26,662 nucleotides of DNA from JAWXCM01 sp034408745 (lineage in GTDB: Bacteria; Acidobacteriota; Terriglobia; Bryobacterales; Bryobacteraceae): assembly GCA_034408745.1 (NCBI GenBank), contig JAWXCM010000409.1, positions 1 to 26,662 of the forward strand, written 5' to 3'. The notes beneath the pieces were generated by a model, which was given only the letters and a program-made list of their open reading frames with translations, searched no databases and was not told the origin of the DNA. This document shows positions 7,494-15,889 of this stretch, one piece after another; the stretch's first letter is position 1; every line of letters begins with the position of its first letter. The translations under genes were made by a program, and so were the position numbers.

Positions 7494-9209
7494 ATGAAGC
7501 ACCCGAATCCAGTTGATCCTTCTTTCGAGGATCAGGTAACCACCTCGGAAGACACAAACTTCGGCGACATCCTGACGCAGTTCGAGCAGGAACACACCGA
7601 ACAGTCTGAAGCTCCCGGCCAACCCGTTGAAGGAACTGTCATCGCGGTACGGGACGACCTTGTGTTCGTCGACATCGGACGCAAGACCGAAGGTGTCGTT
7701 TCGGTCGACACGTTTAAGGATGAACAGGGCAAGGTGACTGTTCAGACCGGCGACAAGATGCTGGTGAATATCACCGGACGGACCGAAGACGGCAACTACA
7801 AGTTGTCCACCGTTCGAGTGGAGCGCCCCAAAGACTGGAGCGGACTGCAGGCGGCGTTTGCCGAGGGCCGCATCATCGGCGGTGTGGTGCAGGAAGTGAT
7901 CAAGGGCGGACTGCGCGTCGACATTGGCGGCCGTGCGTTCATGCCCGCCTCCCGAAGCGGCGCCCGCGACGTGGCTGACATGGAGAAACTGGTCGGCACT
8001 GAGATTAAGTGCAAGATCACCAAACTCGATGTTGAAAAGGAAGACATCGTCGTCGACCGCCGCGTGGTTCTGGAAGCTGAAGACAAGGAGCGGCGCGAAC
8101 AGGCGTTCGCAGCCATCGTGGAAGGCCAGGTGCTCACTGGCACCGTTAAGACGCTGATGGATTTCGGCGCGTTCATCGACCTGGGCGGCGTCGACGGTCT
8201 GCTGCACGTGGCCGACATGTCGTGGACCCGCGTCAACAAACCTGCCGACGTAATCAAGGTTGGCGACCAGATCGAAGTCAAAGTTCTTAAGGTCAACGCC
8301 GAAACGCATAAGATCTCGCTCGGGCATAAACAGCTTCAGCCCGATCCGTGGACGCTGGCGGCTGAACAATTCCATGTCGGCGACAAAGTGAAGGGCACCG
8401 TCGCGCGGCTCGCCGATTTCGGCGCTTTCGTAAACCTGGCTCCGGGCGTCGATGGCCTGGTGCACGTTTCCGAAATGTCATGGGCGAAGAAGGTGCGCAA
8501 GCCTTCGGATCTGGTGAGCGTGGGCGATCAGGTCGAGGTGGTCATCCTTGGCGTGAATCCTGCGGAGAAGCGGATCTCACTGGGTCTCAAGCAGGCGCTC
8601 GGCGACCCTTGGGAAGACGCGCAGAAGAAGTACCCGGTAGGCTCGATTGTCGAAGCTTCGGTGACAAACATGGCCAACTTCGGCGCGTTTGTCGACCTTG
8701 GTGACGGCATTGAGGGCATGATCCACGTCGGAGACATCACCCGCGAGAAGCGCATCGATCACCCGAAGGACCTGCTGAAGGCCGGACAGTCGATCCGGGC
8801 TCAGGTTCTGGAGTTCGACAAGGACCGCAGGCGAATTCGCCTCGGTATGAAGCAGCTCGAGCCGACCAGCTCGGATCTGTGGATCGCGGAACACCAGGTG
8901 GGTGAGGCTCTGACCGCTCGCGTACTTGAGGTGAAGGGCGACCGCATGAAGGTGGAGCTTGCGGAGGGTGTTTACGGCACCTGCAAGATCGCCCCAGACG
9001 GTGGGCCCGCGGACGCGAAGGGCGGTTCGGGCGGTGGCGGCAGCAGAGTCGATATCTCCGCGATGACGGAGATGCTGCGCTCGCGCTGGAAGTCCGGCCC
9101 CGACTACGAGGCTGAGAAAGCCGTAGCGCGCTCCGGCCAGATTCGCCAGTTCAAAATCGCGGCCATGGACCCCGAGTCCCGCCGCATCACGCTCGAACTC
9201 ACCGACTAG
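7494..9209 (+). CDS. rpsA: 30S ribosomal protein S1
   Basis: A 571-residue S1 protein that binds mRNA on the 30S subunit and helps start translation. Six S1 (OB-fold) repeats can be followed: about 44-110, 125-193, 209-280, 294-367, 380-455 and a divergent sixth at 468-571. Repeats 3 to 5 carry the classic FGAF(I/V)(D/N)L ... GL(L/V)H(V) pattern and end with ISLGxKQ. The sixth repeat is split by a Gly/Ser-rich insertion (about residues 502-516). ATG 7494 is preceded by GAAGGAAAG at 7471-7479, a somewhat distant ribosome binding site, which is common for S1 genes. The gene is followed after 45 bases by a Uma2 gene on the same strand. Confidence 0.97.
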   Translation: MKHPNPVDPSFEDQVTTSEDTNFGDILTQFEQEHTEQSEAPGQPVEGTVIAVRDDLVFVDIGRKTEGVVSVDTFKDEQGKVTVQTGDKMLVNITGRTEDGNYKLSTVRVERPKDWSGLQAAFAEGRIIGGVVQEVIKGGLRVDIGGRAFMPASRSGARDVADMEKLVGTEIKCKITKLDVEKEDIVVDRRVVLEAEDKERREQAFAAIVEGQVLTGTVKTLMDFGAFIDLGGVDGLLHVADMSWTRVNKPADVIKVGDQIEVKVLKVNAETHKISLGHKQLQPDPWTLAAEQFHVGDKVKGTVARLADFGAFVNLAPGVDGLVHVSEMSWAKKVRKPSDLVSVGDQVEVVILGVNPAEKRISLGLKQALGDPWEDAQKKYPVGSIVEASVTNMANFGAFVDLGDGIEGMIHVGDITREKRIDHPKDLLKAGQSIRAQVLEFDKDRRRIRLGMKQLEPTSSDLWIAEHQVGEALTARVLEVKGDRMKVELAEGVYGTCKIAPDGGPADAKGGSGGGGSRVDISAMTEMLRSRWKSGPDYEAEKAVARSGQIRQFKIAAMDPESRRITLELTD

Positions 9210-9210
9210 T

Positions 9211-9245
9211 TTCCGATATTCTGTCTGTAGGATATTCTGTCGGAA
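9211..9245 (+). repeat. tandem 11-mer direct repeat inside an inverted repeat upstream of the Uma2 gene
   Basis: GATATTCTGTC occurs at 9215-9225 and again at 9231-9241, a 16-base period. The pair is bracketed by the inverted hexamer TTCCGA (9211-9216) and TCGGAA (9240-9245). It lies just after the rpsA stop and just before the ribosome binding site of the Uma2 gene. It could be an operator, a duplicated -10-like element or the trace of a small tandem duplication. Confidence 0.6.
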
Positions 9246-9254
9246 GGAGGTTCG

Positions 9255-9848
9255 GTGCCAACTGTTCTCACGGATCTGCCTCTGAAGACCGACCCGCCAC
9301 GAAAGGTCTGGACGCGCGCGGAATATGACAAGCTCTCAGCCGCCATGCTCAACGATGAGCGGCTTGAGCTTGTCAACGGGGAACTGATCAGCAAGATGGG
9401 AAAGAAGCGCCCGCACGTGAATGCGATGGTTCTGCTTCACGCATGGCTCCAGGACGTTTTCGGATTCCGGTTCGTGCAACCCGAAGCGCCGATCGACGTG
9501 GCCCCGGAAGATAATCCAACGAGCGAGCCCGAACCCGACATCATCGTCACCCGGCAGGATCTGTCTTATTTTAAGAGATTCAATCCGGGTCCGGCAGACG
9601 TGCTTCTGGTTGTCGAGATCTCACACACAACGCTCGGGTTTGATCTTACGAGCAAAGCCCGGCTGTACGCGCGGGCAGCCATTGCCGATTACTGGGTTCT
9701 CGACGTTTCGGGCCGACGCCTGATTGTCCATCGCGATCCGCGCGACGGCAAGTACGCCTCGGTAACCAGCTACAAGGAAGGGGAGACCGTCGCTCCCCTG
9801 GCCGCGCCGGACGCCGAATTACGAGTCGAGACGGTTCTGGCCCCCTGA
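9255..9848 (+). CDS. Uma2 family (DUF820) restriction-endonuclease-like protein
   Basis: A 197-residue protein of the Uma2/DUF820 family, which has a PD-(D/E)xK nuclease fold. Family landmarks visible are ERLELVNGEL (residues 36-45), EPEPDIIVTR (D95), ADVLLVVEIS (E121), KARLYARAAIADYWVLDV and a late HRDPRDG. D95, E121 and K134 are the likely catalytic residues, so the active site looks intact. The start is a GTG at 9255 behind a strong GGAAGGAGG (9242-9250). Uma2 proteins are abundant in cyanobacteria and acidobacteria, often in many copies, and their biological role is not settled. The gene lies 45 bases after rpsA with a repeat element between them, so it may have its own control. Confidence 0.9.
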   Translation: MPTVLTDLPLKTDPPRKVWTRAEYDKLSAAMLNDERLELVNGELISKMGKKRPHVNAMVLLHAWLQDVFGFRFVQPEAPIDVAPEDNPTSEPEPDIIVTRQDLSYFKRFNPGPADVLLVVEISHTTLGFDLTSKARLYARAAIADYWVLDVSGRRLIVHRDPRDGKYASVTSYKEGETVAPLAAPDAELRVETVLAP

Positions 9849-9870
9849 TCTGAATTCGCGGTCGACCTGC

Positions 9871-10977
9871 CTACTTCGCCGGTGCAGCCGCTGGCTTCAC
9901 CGGACCCGAGCCCATTGGCCGCGGCGGATTCGCCACAAAAGTCGCGACATCCTTTGCCGCCTTCGTCTCCACGCCTGGCTTGCCGAGGAACCCTAAATCG
10001 CGCGCCCATTCCACGAACCGGAACTGCCACTCGCCGAACGGAGTGCCGTTCCTGTCCGTCAGCCCACCAGACATTCGGCTTCCATCTGGCAGTGGGTCGC
10101 CCGGGTGCCGGCCATTCCCGTACAGATGCATTTCGATGCTCGGCACCGCTGCCGCCAGCATCGCGTTGTAATACTCCATTGCCCAGACCGCATGGCCACG
10201 GTCGCCCGACCCACCTGTCGCGATAAACGCCGGAGGCACATTCTTCGGAATCGGGGGAGCGGTCCGGTTCCGCGCAAACGGAGTCGGACCCGGATAGATA
10301 ATCCCGGCGAAATCCGGGCGCGAGGAGACATTCCCCCACGGATCGCCGGGCACCTTTTTGTCAAAATCCTCATACAACACCGCAGCCGCCGACGACAGTT
10401 CCGCGCCCGCTGAAAACCCCATAATCCCGATCTTATTCGGATCGATGTTCCATTCCTTCGCATACGCCCGCACTACGCGAATGGCCTGCAGCGCGTCGTA
10501 CACGCCGTCGGTCCGCGGGTTGTAGCCGTCTGAACGGAGGCGGTTCCGCAAAATCGCTGTATTAATCCCGTAATTGTAAAAGAAATGGACAAAATCAGCG
10601 CTTTCCCCGCCGACATTCAGCGTATTGTGGCCCCCGCCGGCCGCCAGAATAATGACAGTACCTGTGTTGATCCCGCGGTCCACCGGATGAAACTCGATGG
10701 AGGGATTGTGGATACTCACGATGCTCGAAATCCGGCCCGGGACCGCCTGACTCATGTTGTACTTCTCAGCTTCCCGGACCTTGTCTGCCTTGAGGAACGG
10801 CGACCCCGAAGGATACAGCGGGACCACCACGCCGCCGCGGACAATCGCGAGCGGAGCATACGGGCCGTCCGTGCCCGCCGGGCCAGGGGCAGGGATGTCG
10901 AGCGGTTTTGGTAGCGGCGGCAGCTGAGCGAGAGCCGACATGGCGGCCAGCAAACAGAGACCAGTCTGAAGTTTCAT
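9871..10977 (-). CDS. secreted alpha/beta hydrolase (esterase, BD-FAE/acetylxylan-esterase-like)
   Basis: About 368 residues from ATG 10977, chosen because it begins a signal peptide (MKLQTGLCLLAAMSALAQ). The open frame runs upstream to 11097 without a convincing start. The alpha/beta-hydrolase fold is shown by VIILAAGGGHNTL (oxyanion-hole region, about 109-120), by DALQAIRVVRAYA ... DPNKIGIMGFSAG with nucleophile Ser189, and by a late His in NGRHPGDP (His291). An Asp near 259 (GSGDRGH) may complete the triad. The family contains carbohydrate and acetyl esterases, so a periplasmic role in polysaccharide deacetylation is a reasonable inference, not a proof. The tail is Pro/Ala-rich. The gene is divergent from the haem/DUF1592 gene and shares its promoter region, about 100 bases. 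Confidence 0.85.
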   Translation of the reverse strand: MKLQTGLCLLAAMSALAQLPPLPKPLDIPAPGPAGTDGPYAPLAIVRGGVVVPLYPSGSPFLKADKVREAEKYNMSQAVPGRISSIVSIHNPSIEFHPVDRGINTGTVIILAAGGGHNTLNVGGESADFVHFFYNYGINTAILRNRLRSDGYNPRTDGVYDALQAIRVVRAYAKEWNIDPNKIGIMGFSAGAELSSAAAVLYEDFDKKVPGDPWGNVSSRPDFAGIIYPGPTPFARNRTAPPIPKNVPPAFIATGGSGDRGHAVWAMEYYNAMLAAAVPSIEMHLYGNGRHPGDPLPDGSRMSGGLTDRNGTPFGEWQFRFVEWARDLGFLGKPGVETKAAKDVATFVANPPRPMGSGPVKPAAAPAK

Positions 10978-11078
10978 CGAGGCGAAGATATCACACCTGC
11001 CTCGGCCCAAAATTTTCTCCTGGATGTAATCTGTAAGGATTGGTCTACGCCCTCTCCTTAGATCGCCCTGCTGCGAAT

Positions 11079-13433
11079 ATGCGATTTTTGTGCTCACTCG
11101 TATTGTTATCGTTTCTGCTGCTCCTCCCCGCCAGAGGACAGCTGGCTCCGGCGAAGAAGGCTACTCCGGTTCCCTCTCCGTTCACGGCCACTGTGAAGCC
11201 GGTGCTGCAGACCAACTGCAGCATGTGCCACAACGCAAAGCTGGCGTCGGGTGGGCTGAGCCTTGATAATCTCGACGCCACCACGCTCGAGACTCAGAGA
11301 ATTGCATGGGAACGGATCGTGGCCAAGCTCAAGTCGGGCGAGATGCCCCCCAAAGGCGCCCCTCAGCCGGTACCCGATAAACGCACATCCGTGGTCGAGT
11401 TCCTGGAGAAGAGCTTCGATGCCGCCGACCGCTCCCGTCCCCCTGATGCCGGCCGCGTTCTGGCCCGCCGCCTGAATCGCGCCGAGTACGCCAACACCAT
11501 ACGCGACGTGCTGGGCGTCCGCATCAAAGCCGAAGAAGAACTCCCGGCCGACGACTCCATCCTCGGCTTCGACAACATCGGGGAAGTGCTCACCGTATCG
11601 CCTCTGCTGATGCAGAAGTACGTGTACACCGCTGAGAAAGTGGCCTCCCTCGCCATTGGCGCCGACCCGCTGCCCAAACCCGCCGTTGTCGAATACAAAG
11701 CCGAGAAGGTCCGGCGCCTTGACCTCGGTGCGACCGAGCACACGGACCACCTCGATTACAGTGCCGATTATCTGGTCCGCGTCTGGGTTCGCGGCCACCT
11801 CGGCCCGAACGGCGCCCCCGTATCCCTCCGCCTTCTGGTCGACGGCCAGCCTGTCAGGACGATGGATGTGCCGACGAAGGAGAACGAAACAGCCACCGTC
11901 GCCCGGGACGCGCAGCGCAGCCACCACGAGGCCCGCGTTTATCTGGAAGCCGGCCCCCACAGTTTCCGGGCCGAACTGGTTGGCGACGAGTTCCGGAAGC
12001 CCGTCCCTCCGCCCCCTGCGCCGGGAGGCAACCAGTCCGCCCAGCAACCGCTGCTGATCTACCCGGAAAAGTTCGACATGCAGGGACCGTTCCCGCCTGC
12101 CGGAGGCGCCCGGGCCAGCCGTTCCCGCATCCTTACCTGCGATCCGGCAACCGGAGGTCCCGCCTGCGTCCGCCAGATCATGACCCCTCTGGCCCGCCGA
12201 GCCTATCGCCGGCCGGTGACTTCGGCCGAGGTTGACAAGCTGGTCGCCATTGCCGGAAAAGCTACCGCAGCCGGGTTTAAACCCGACCAGGCCGTCCAGT
12301 TCGCCATTCAGGCCATGCTGGTCCAGCCAGCTTTCCTGTTCCGCATCGAGCGTGATCCGAAAGGCCGCATGGCGCCGATTAGTGACATTGAGCTTGCCTC
12401 GCGGCTCAGCTACTTCCTCTGGAGTTCCGCTCCGGACGAAGAACTGCTCAGTCTCGCCGAAGGCAACAAGCTTCGCAAACCCGGCGTGCTCGAAGGCCAG
12501 GTGACCCGCATGCTCGCCGATCCCAAATCCATCGCGCTGGCTGAGAACTTCGCCGGGCAATGGCTGGAAACTCGCAGCCTCGCCGCCGTCAAGCCCGATC
12601 CTGTCAGGTTCCCTATGTGGAACGCGGCCCTTGCTGACGATTTGCAGGCTGAAACCAAACTCTTCTTCGATTCGCTCCTGCGCGAAAATAAGCCTGTCTC
12701 GGAATTCCTCACCGCCGACTACACATTTCTCAACGCCCGCCTCGCCCGTCACTACGGCATCAAAGGCGTTACTGGTCCCGACTTCCAGCGCATTCCGGTC
12801 GACCCGGCCCAGCGCGGGGGTATCCTCTCGCACGGCAGCATTCTCACACTGACAAGCTACCCGGCCCGCACGTCGCCGGTGCTGCGCGGCAAGTACATCA
12901 TGGACGTCATCCTCGGCTCGCCGCCGCCTCCTCCTCCCGCCGACGTACCGGCGCTGGACGAGAGCAAGGCGACCTCCCCGGCATCCCTGCGCGAAGCCCT
13001 CAGCCTCCACAGGTCCGACGCCGTGTGCGCGTCCTGCCACAGCAAAATGGACCCGCTCGGCTTCGGCCTTGAAAACTATGATCCGATCGGGCGTTGGCGC
13101 ATTGCCGACGGCAAGACCCCCATTGAAGCGGGTGGAACTTTGCCCAACGGTGTCACCTTCACCACGCCCGCCGAATTGCGCGCGCTCCTGTTAAAGGACC
13201 TGCCCGAATTCACCCGCAACCTGACCGAGAAAATGCTCACCTATGCGCTGGGCCGCGGGCTCGAGCGCTTCGACCGCCCCGCCATTCGGGACATAACGAG
13301 TAAGATGGAAAAATCCGAGTACCGTTTTCAGGTGCTCGTTCGGGAGATCGTAACCAGCCTCCCGTTCCAGAATCGCCGGGGACAACTGGCCGACACGCAG
13401 GCTACGGCAGCAATTACGAGGGATACGAAATGA
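11079..13433 (+). CDS. secreted c-type cytochrome with DUF1587/DUF1595/DUF1592/DUF1588/DUF1585 domains
   Basis: A 784-residue secreted protein from ATG 11079, chosen because it starts a signal peptide (MRFLCSLVLLSFLLLLPARGQ). A TTG at 11040 in frame would add 13 residues. An N-terminal cytochrome domain carries CSMCH (47-51). Next comes the DUF1587 region (RRLNRAEYANTIRDVLG, about 130-146), a beta-rich insert to ~330, DUF1595 (about 365-425, LARRAYRRPVT), DUF1592 (SRLSYFLWSSAPDEELL, about 441-560), DUF1588 with a second haem motif CASCH (650-654, then KMDPLGFGLENYD) and DUF1585 (RNLTEKMLTYALGRGLERFD). This architecture is common in planctomycetes and acidobacteria, nearly always beside a DUF1552 gene. 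The function is unknown. Its stop overlaps the next start (ATGA). Confidence 0.93.
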   Translation: MRFLCSLVLLSFLLLLPARGQLAPAKKATPVPSPFTATVKPVLQTNCSMCHNAKLASGGLSLDNLDATTLETQRIAWERIVAKLKSGEMPPKGAPQPVPDKRTSVVEFLEKSFDAADRSRPPDAGRVLARRLNRAEYANTIRDVLGVRIKAEEELPADDSILGFDNIGEVLTVSPLLMQKYVYTAEKVASLAIGADPLPKPAVVEYKAEKVRRLDLGATEHTDHLDYSADYLVRVWVRGHLGPNGAPVSLRLLVDGQPVRTMDVPTKENETATVARDAQRSHHEARVYLEAGPHSFRAELVGDEFRKPVPPPPAPGGNQSAQQPLLIYPEKFDMQGPFPPAGGARASRSRILTCDPATGGPACVRQIMTPLARRAYRRPVTSAEVDKLVAIAGKATAAGFKPDQAVQFAIQAMLVQPAFLFRIERDPKGRMAPISDIELASRLSYFLWSSAPDEELLSLAEGNKLRKPGVLEGQVTRMLADPKSIALAENFAGQWLETRSLAAVKPDPVRFPMWNAALADDLQAETKLFFDSLLRENKPVSEFLTADYTFLNARLARHYGIKGVTGPDFQRIPVDPAQRGGILSHGSILTLTSYPARTSPVLRGKYIMDVILGSPPPPPPADVPALDESKATSPASLREALSLHRSDAVCASCHSKMDPLGFGLENYDPIGRWRIADGKTPIEAGGTLPNGVTFTTPAELRALLLKDLPEFTRNLTEKMLTYALGRGLERFDRPAIRDITSKMEKSEYRFQVLVREIVTSLPFQNRRGQLADTQATAAITRDTK

Positions 13434-14767
13434 TAATCACGAAGAAAACGCTGAATCGCCGCACACTGCTCCGCGGCCTGGGAGCAGCGGTCGCACTTCC
13501 CATGCTGGACGCTATGTCGCCCGCATTCGCCGCCAGCCCGTCGGGCCCGATTCGTGCCGCGTGGTTCTACGTACCCAACGGGATCGACATGCGGAACTGG
13601 GTCATCCCCGAGCCCGGCCCTCTTACTTCGCTGCCTCCCATCCTGAAGCCGCTGGAGTCATTGAAGAGCGAGTTGCTGGTTCTGTCGAACCTCACCGCCA
13701 ACTGGGGCCGCCCGCACCTCGTCGGCGCCGGCGACCACGGCCGCGCACTTGCCGCGTACATGACCGGCAGCTTCGTTCATCAGTCGGTCTCGAACCTGAA
13801 ACTTGGCATCTCCGCCGACCAGATCATCGCCTCCGAAGTCGGCAGGCAGACGGCACTCCCGTCGCTGGAAATCGGCCTCGAAGAAACGCGTCAGGCTGGA
13901 AACTGCGACAACGGCTACTCCTGCGCCTACGCCTACAACATGTCGTGGAGGACGCCGACGCAGCCCATGCCTCCGGTCTCGGCTCCGCGCGCGCTGTTCG
14001 AACGGCTCTTCGGTGCCGACAACTTCACCAGCCCTGAGGACCGCGCCCGCCGCCTCGCCATGCGCCGCAGCATCCTCGATTCCGTGCTGGAATCGACGCA
14101 GACCATTCAGGCCAGCCTCGGCCCCGTCGACCGCCGCAAGCTCGACGAGTACCTCACCAGCGTTCGTGAAGTGGAACAGCAGGTGGCCCGCGCCGAAAAA
14201 GATGGTGTGGTCATCGACCCCGGCATGGAAAAGCCCTTTGGTGTTCCGGCCGAGTTCGGCGATTACTTCAAGCTGATGACCGACATGCTGTTTGTGGCCT
14301 TCAAGGCCGACGTCACTCGTGTCGCCACCGTCATGATCGGGCGCGAAGGGTCGAACCGGCCCTACCCGGAAATCGGCATCTCCGACAGCCATCACCCCAT
14401 CACGCACCACCAGAAAAATCCCGTTCTGCTGGATAAAATCACGGCCATCAACACGTATCACGCGAAGCTTTTCGGTGGCTTCCTGCAGAAGCTGAAGGAC
14501 ACGCCCGAGGGCGATTCCAACATGCTCGCGAACTCCATGATCGTCTACGGCAGCGGCCTTTCCGACGGCGACACGCATCTGCATGATGAGCTGCCGACCA
14601 TCCTCGCCGGCCGCGGCGGCAACTTCTTTACGCCGGGCCGCCACGTGATGTATCAGCGCGAAACTCCGGTCACCAACCTGTTCGCGACCATGGCGCAGCG
14701 GATGGGCGTGCGGTCCGAACACATCGGCGATTCCACCGGCCGGCTCGCTGAACTGAGCCTGAGCTAA
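13430..14767 (+). CDS. Tat-exported DUF1552 protein
   Basis: A 445-residue DUF1552 protein. A twin-arginine signal is clear: NRRTLLRG at 9-16 followed by the hydrophobic stretch LGAAVALPMLDAM, predicting export of a folded protein to the periplasm. The body has family features such as AAWFYVPNGIDMRNW, LKSELLVLSNLTANW, GAGDHGRALAAYMTG and a C-terminal part with YGSGLSDGDTH and LPTILAGRGG, resembling the alkaline-phosphatase-like fold of related DUF1501 proteins. The start ATG overlaps the stop of the haem/DUF1592 gene in an ATGA, so the two are translationally coupled and probably work together. The substrate is unknown. Confidence 0.93.
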   Translation: MIITKKTLNRRTLLRGLGAAVALPMLDAMSPAFAASPSGPIRAAWFYVPNGIDMRNWVIPEPGPLTSLPPILKPLESLKSELLVLSNLTANWGRPHLVGAGDHGRALAAYMTGSFVHQSVSNLKLGISADQIIASEVGRQTALPSLEIGLEETRQAGNCDNGYSCAYAYNMSWRTPTQPMPPVSAPRALFERLFGADNFTSPEDRARRLAMRRSILDSVLESTQTIQASLGPVDRRKLDEYLTSVREVEQQVARAEKDGVVIDPGMEKPFGVPAEFGDYFKLMTDMLFVAFKADVTRVATVMIGREGSNRPYPEIGISDSHHPITHHQKNPVLLDKITAINTYHAKLFGGFLQKLKDTPEGDSNMLANSMIVYGSGLSDGDTHLHDELPTILAGRGGNFFTPGRHVMYQRETPVTNLFATMAQRMGVRSEHIGDSTGRLAELSLS

Positions 14768-14772
14768 GCGCG

Positions 14773-15816
14773 ATGCAGTTTGGTTTCGGCGGACCGCCGC
14801 TCACCGGGATCGTCTACAACACAACTCTCAGCCGCCCCGATTCGGCCCTCGCACTGGCGTTGCTCTACGGACTCGAAGGGAAGCGCGAGGCTCGCGTGGG
14901 TGCGGTCGCGGTGAGTGAGAACAGCCTCGGGGCCGCCGCATTCGCGGACGTGGTGTTCCGCTTCTACCAACTCGGACAGATCCCCAACGCGAACCGCATA
15001 ATGCCGGTGGGGCTCGCGGCCGACAAGCCTCTGCCGCCCGATTCACCCGCCGTGAAAGCCGTACTGGCACGGGTCAACGACAAGGGCGAGCCAGCATACC
15101 GCCGCGGTATTCACAAGGTACCCGATACCTCCGAAATCAGCGCCCAGTTGCGCAACGCGATGGCGTACCTGGCCGACGGCACCATGGTGTACGTCCTGAG
15201 CGCGCCGGCCACGTACCTCGCCAGGGCAATGAATTACCCCGGCGTGACTGAGCAGATCAAGGCCAAAGTCAAGGCGCTGGTGATCTGCGAATGTTCTCAG
15301 CCCGACGTGCTGGCCATTCGAAAGGTGCTGGCCGAGTGGCCCAGCCCGATCGTCTTCATGGGCAGAGATACTGCCGAGGCGCTGACCTACCCTGGTTCGA
15401 CGCTGGATACGGATTTCGCGTGGGCACCTGCTCACCCGGTGGCGGACTTCTACCGGGCGGCACGCTCCATGCCTTACGACGCACCGGCGCTGGATCCCGC
15501 GGCTATCCTGTATGCCAGTCGGCCCGCGGAGTTCCAGCTTTCCGATCCCGGAACGCTCGAAGCCACCGACTCCGGCGAACTCCGCTTTCTTCCTGGCGGG
15601 GCAGGGAAGCACCGGCGCGTGCTGCTCGACCCTGCGAAAGCACCGGCCCTTCTGGCTACGATGCGGGAGTTAATCGCGGCCAAACCCGTACCACCGCCTC
15701 CCCGCCGCCGTTTCTCTCCTGAAGAACTCGAAAAACTGAAAAAGCAGCGTGAAGAGGAATTGAAGAAGCGGGAAGAAGCCGAGCAGAAGAAAGCCACGCC
15801 ACCCAGTCCACTGTAA
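14773..15816 (+). CDS. nucleoside-hydrolase-like protein with degraded metal site
   Basis: 347 residues, starting 5 bases after the DUF1552 stop, so the third gene of the unit. The fold resembles inosine/uridine-preferring nucleoside hydrolases: ALALALLYGLEGK at the N-terminus, then a domain ending VADFYRAARSMPYDAPALDPAAILYA and a late LLDP segment. In active family members the N-terminus reads (V/I)xxDxDxxxDDAxAL, whose aspartates hold the catalytic calcium. Here it is YNTTLSRPDSALAL, which keeps only one of those aspartates. Nucleoside hydrolysis is therefore unlikely and a binding role or different chemistry is possible. The last 40 residues are a charged, probably coiled-coil tail (EELEKLKKQREEELKKREE). 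No signal peptide is evident, unlike its two operon partners. Confidence 0.75.
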   Translation: MQFGFGGPPLTGIVYNTTLSRPDSALALALLYGLEGKREARVGAVAVSENSLGAAAFADVVFRFYQLGQIPNANRIMPVGLAADKPLPPDSPAVKAVLARVNDKGEPAYRRGIHKVPDTSEISAQLRNAMAYLADGTMVYVLSAPATYLARAMNYPGVTEQIKAKVKALVICECSQPDVLAIRKVLAEWPSPIVFMGRDTAEALTYPGSTLDTDFAWAPAHPVADFYRAARSMPYDAPALDPAAILYASRPAEFQLSDPGTLEATDSGELRFLPGGAGKHRRVLLDPAKAPALLATMRELIAAKPVPPPPRRRFSPEELEKLKKQREEELKKREEAEQKKATPPSPL

Positions 15817-15889
15817 CCGTGACTGCCGGGCGGACATGGGATGACGCAGGGTCTGAAGCTCAACGGCATCAAACCGGCGCGGCAGGCCT

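Noticed and set aside
7488..8465. 325-codon minus-strand frame
   Set aside because: Shadow of rpsA.
11106..13040. 644-codon open frame on the minus strand
   Set aside because: It lies fully antisense to the well-supported haem/DUF1592 gene; its composition is that of a GC-rich shadow and no domain is recognisable.
13658..14722. 354-codon open frame on the minus strand
   Set aside because: Antisense shadow of the DUF1552 gene; many His and Arg residues typical of a reversed GC-rich gene.
15817..15889. CTGCCG ... CGGCAG inverted repeat between convergent genes as a terminator
   Set aside because: Only six pairs separated by a large loop and no T-tract; not convincing.
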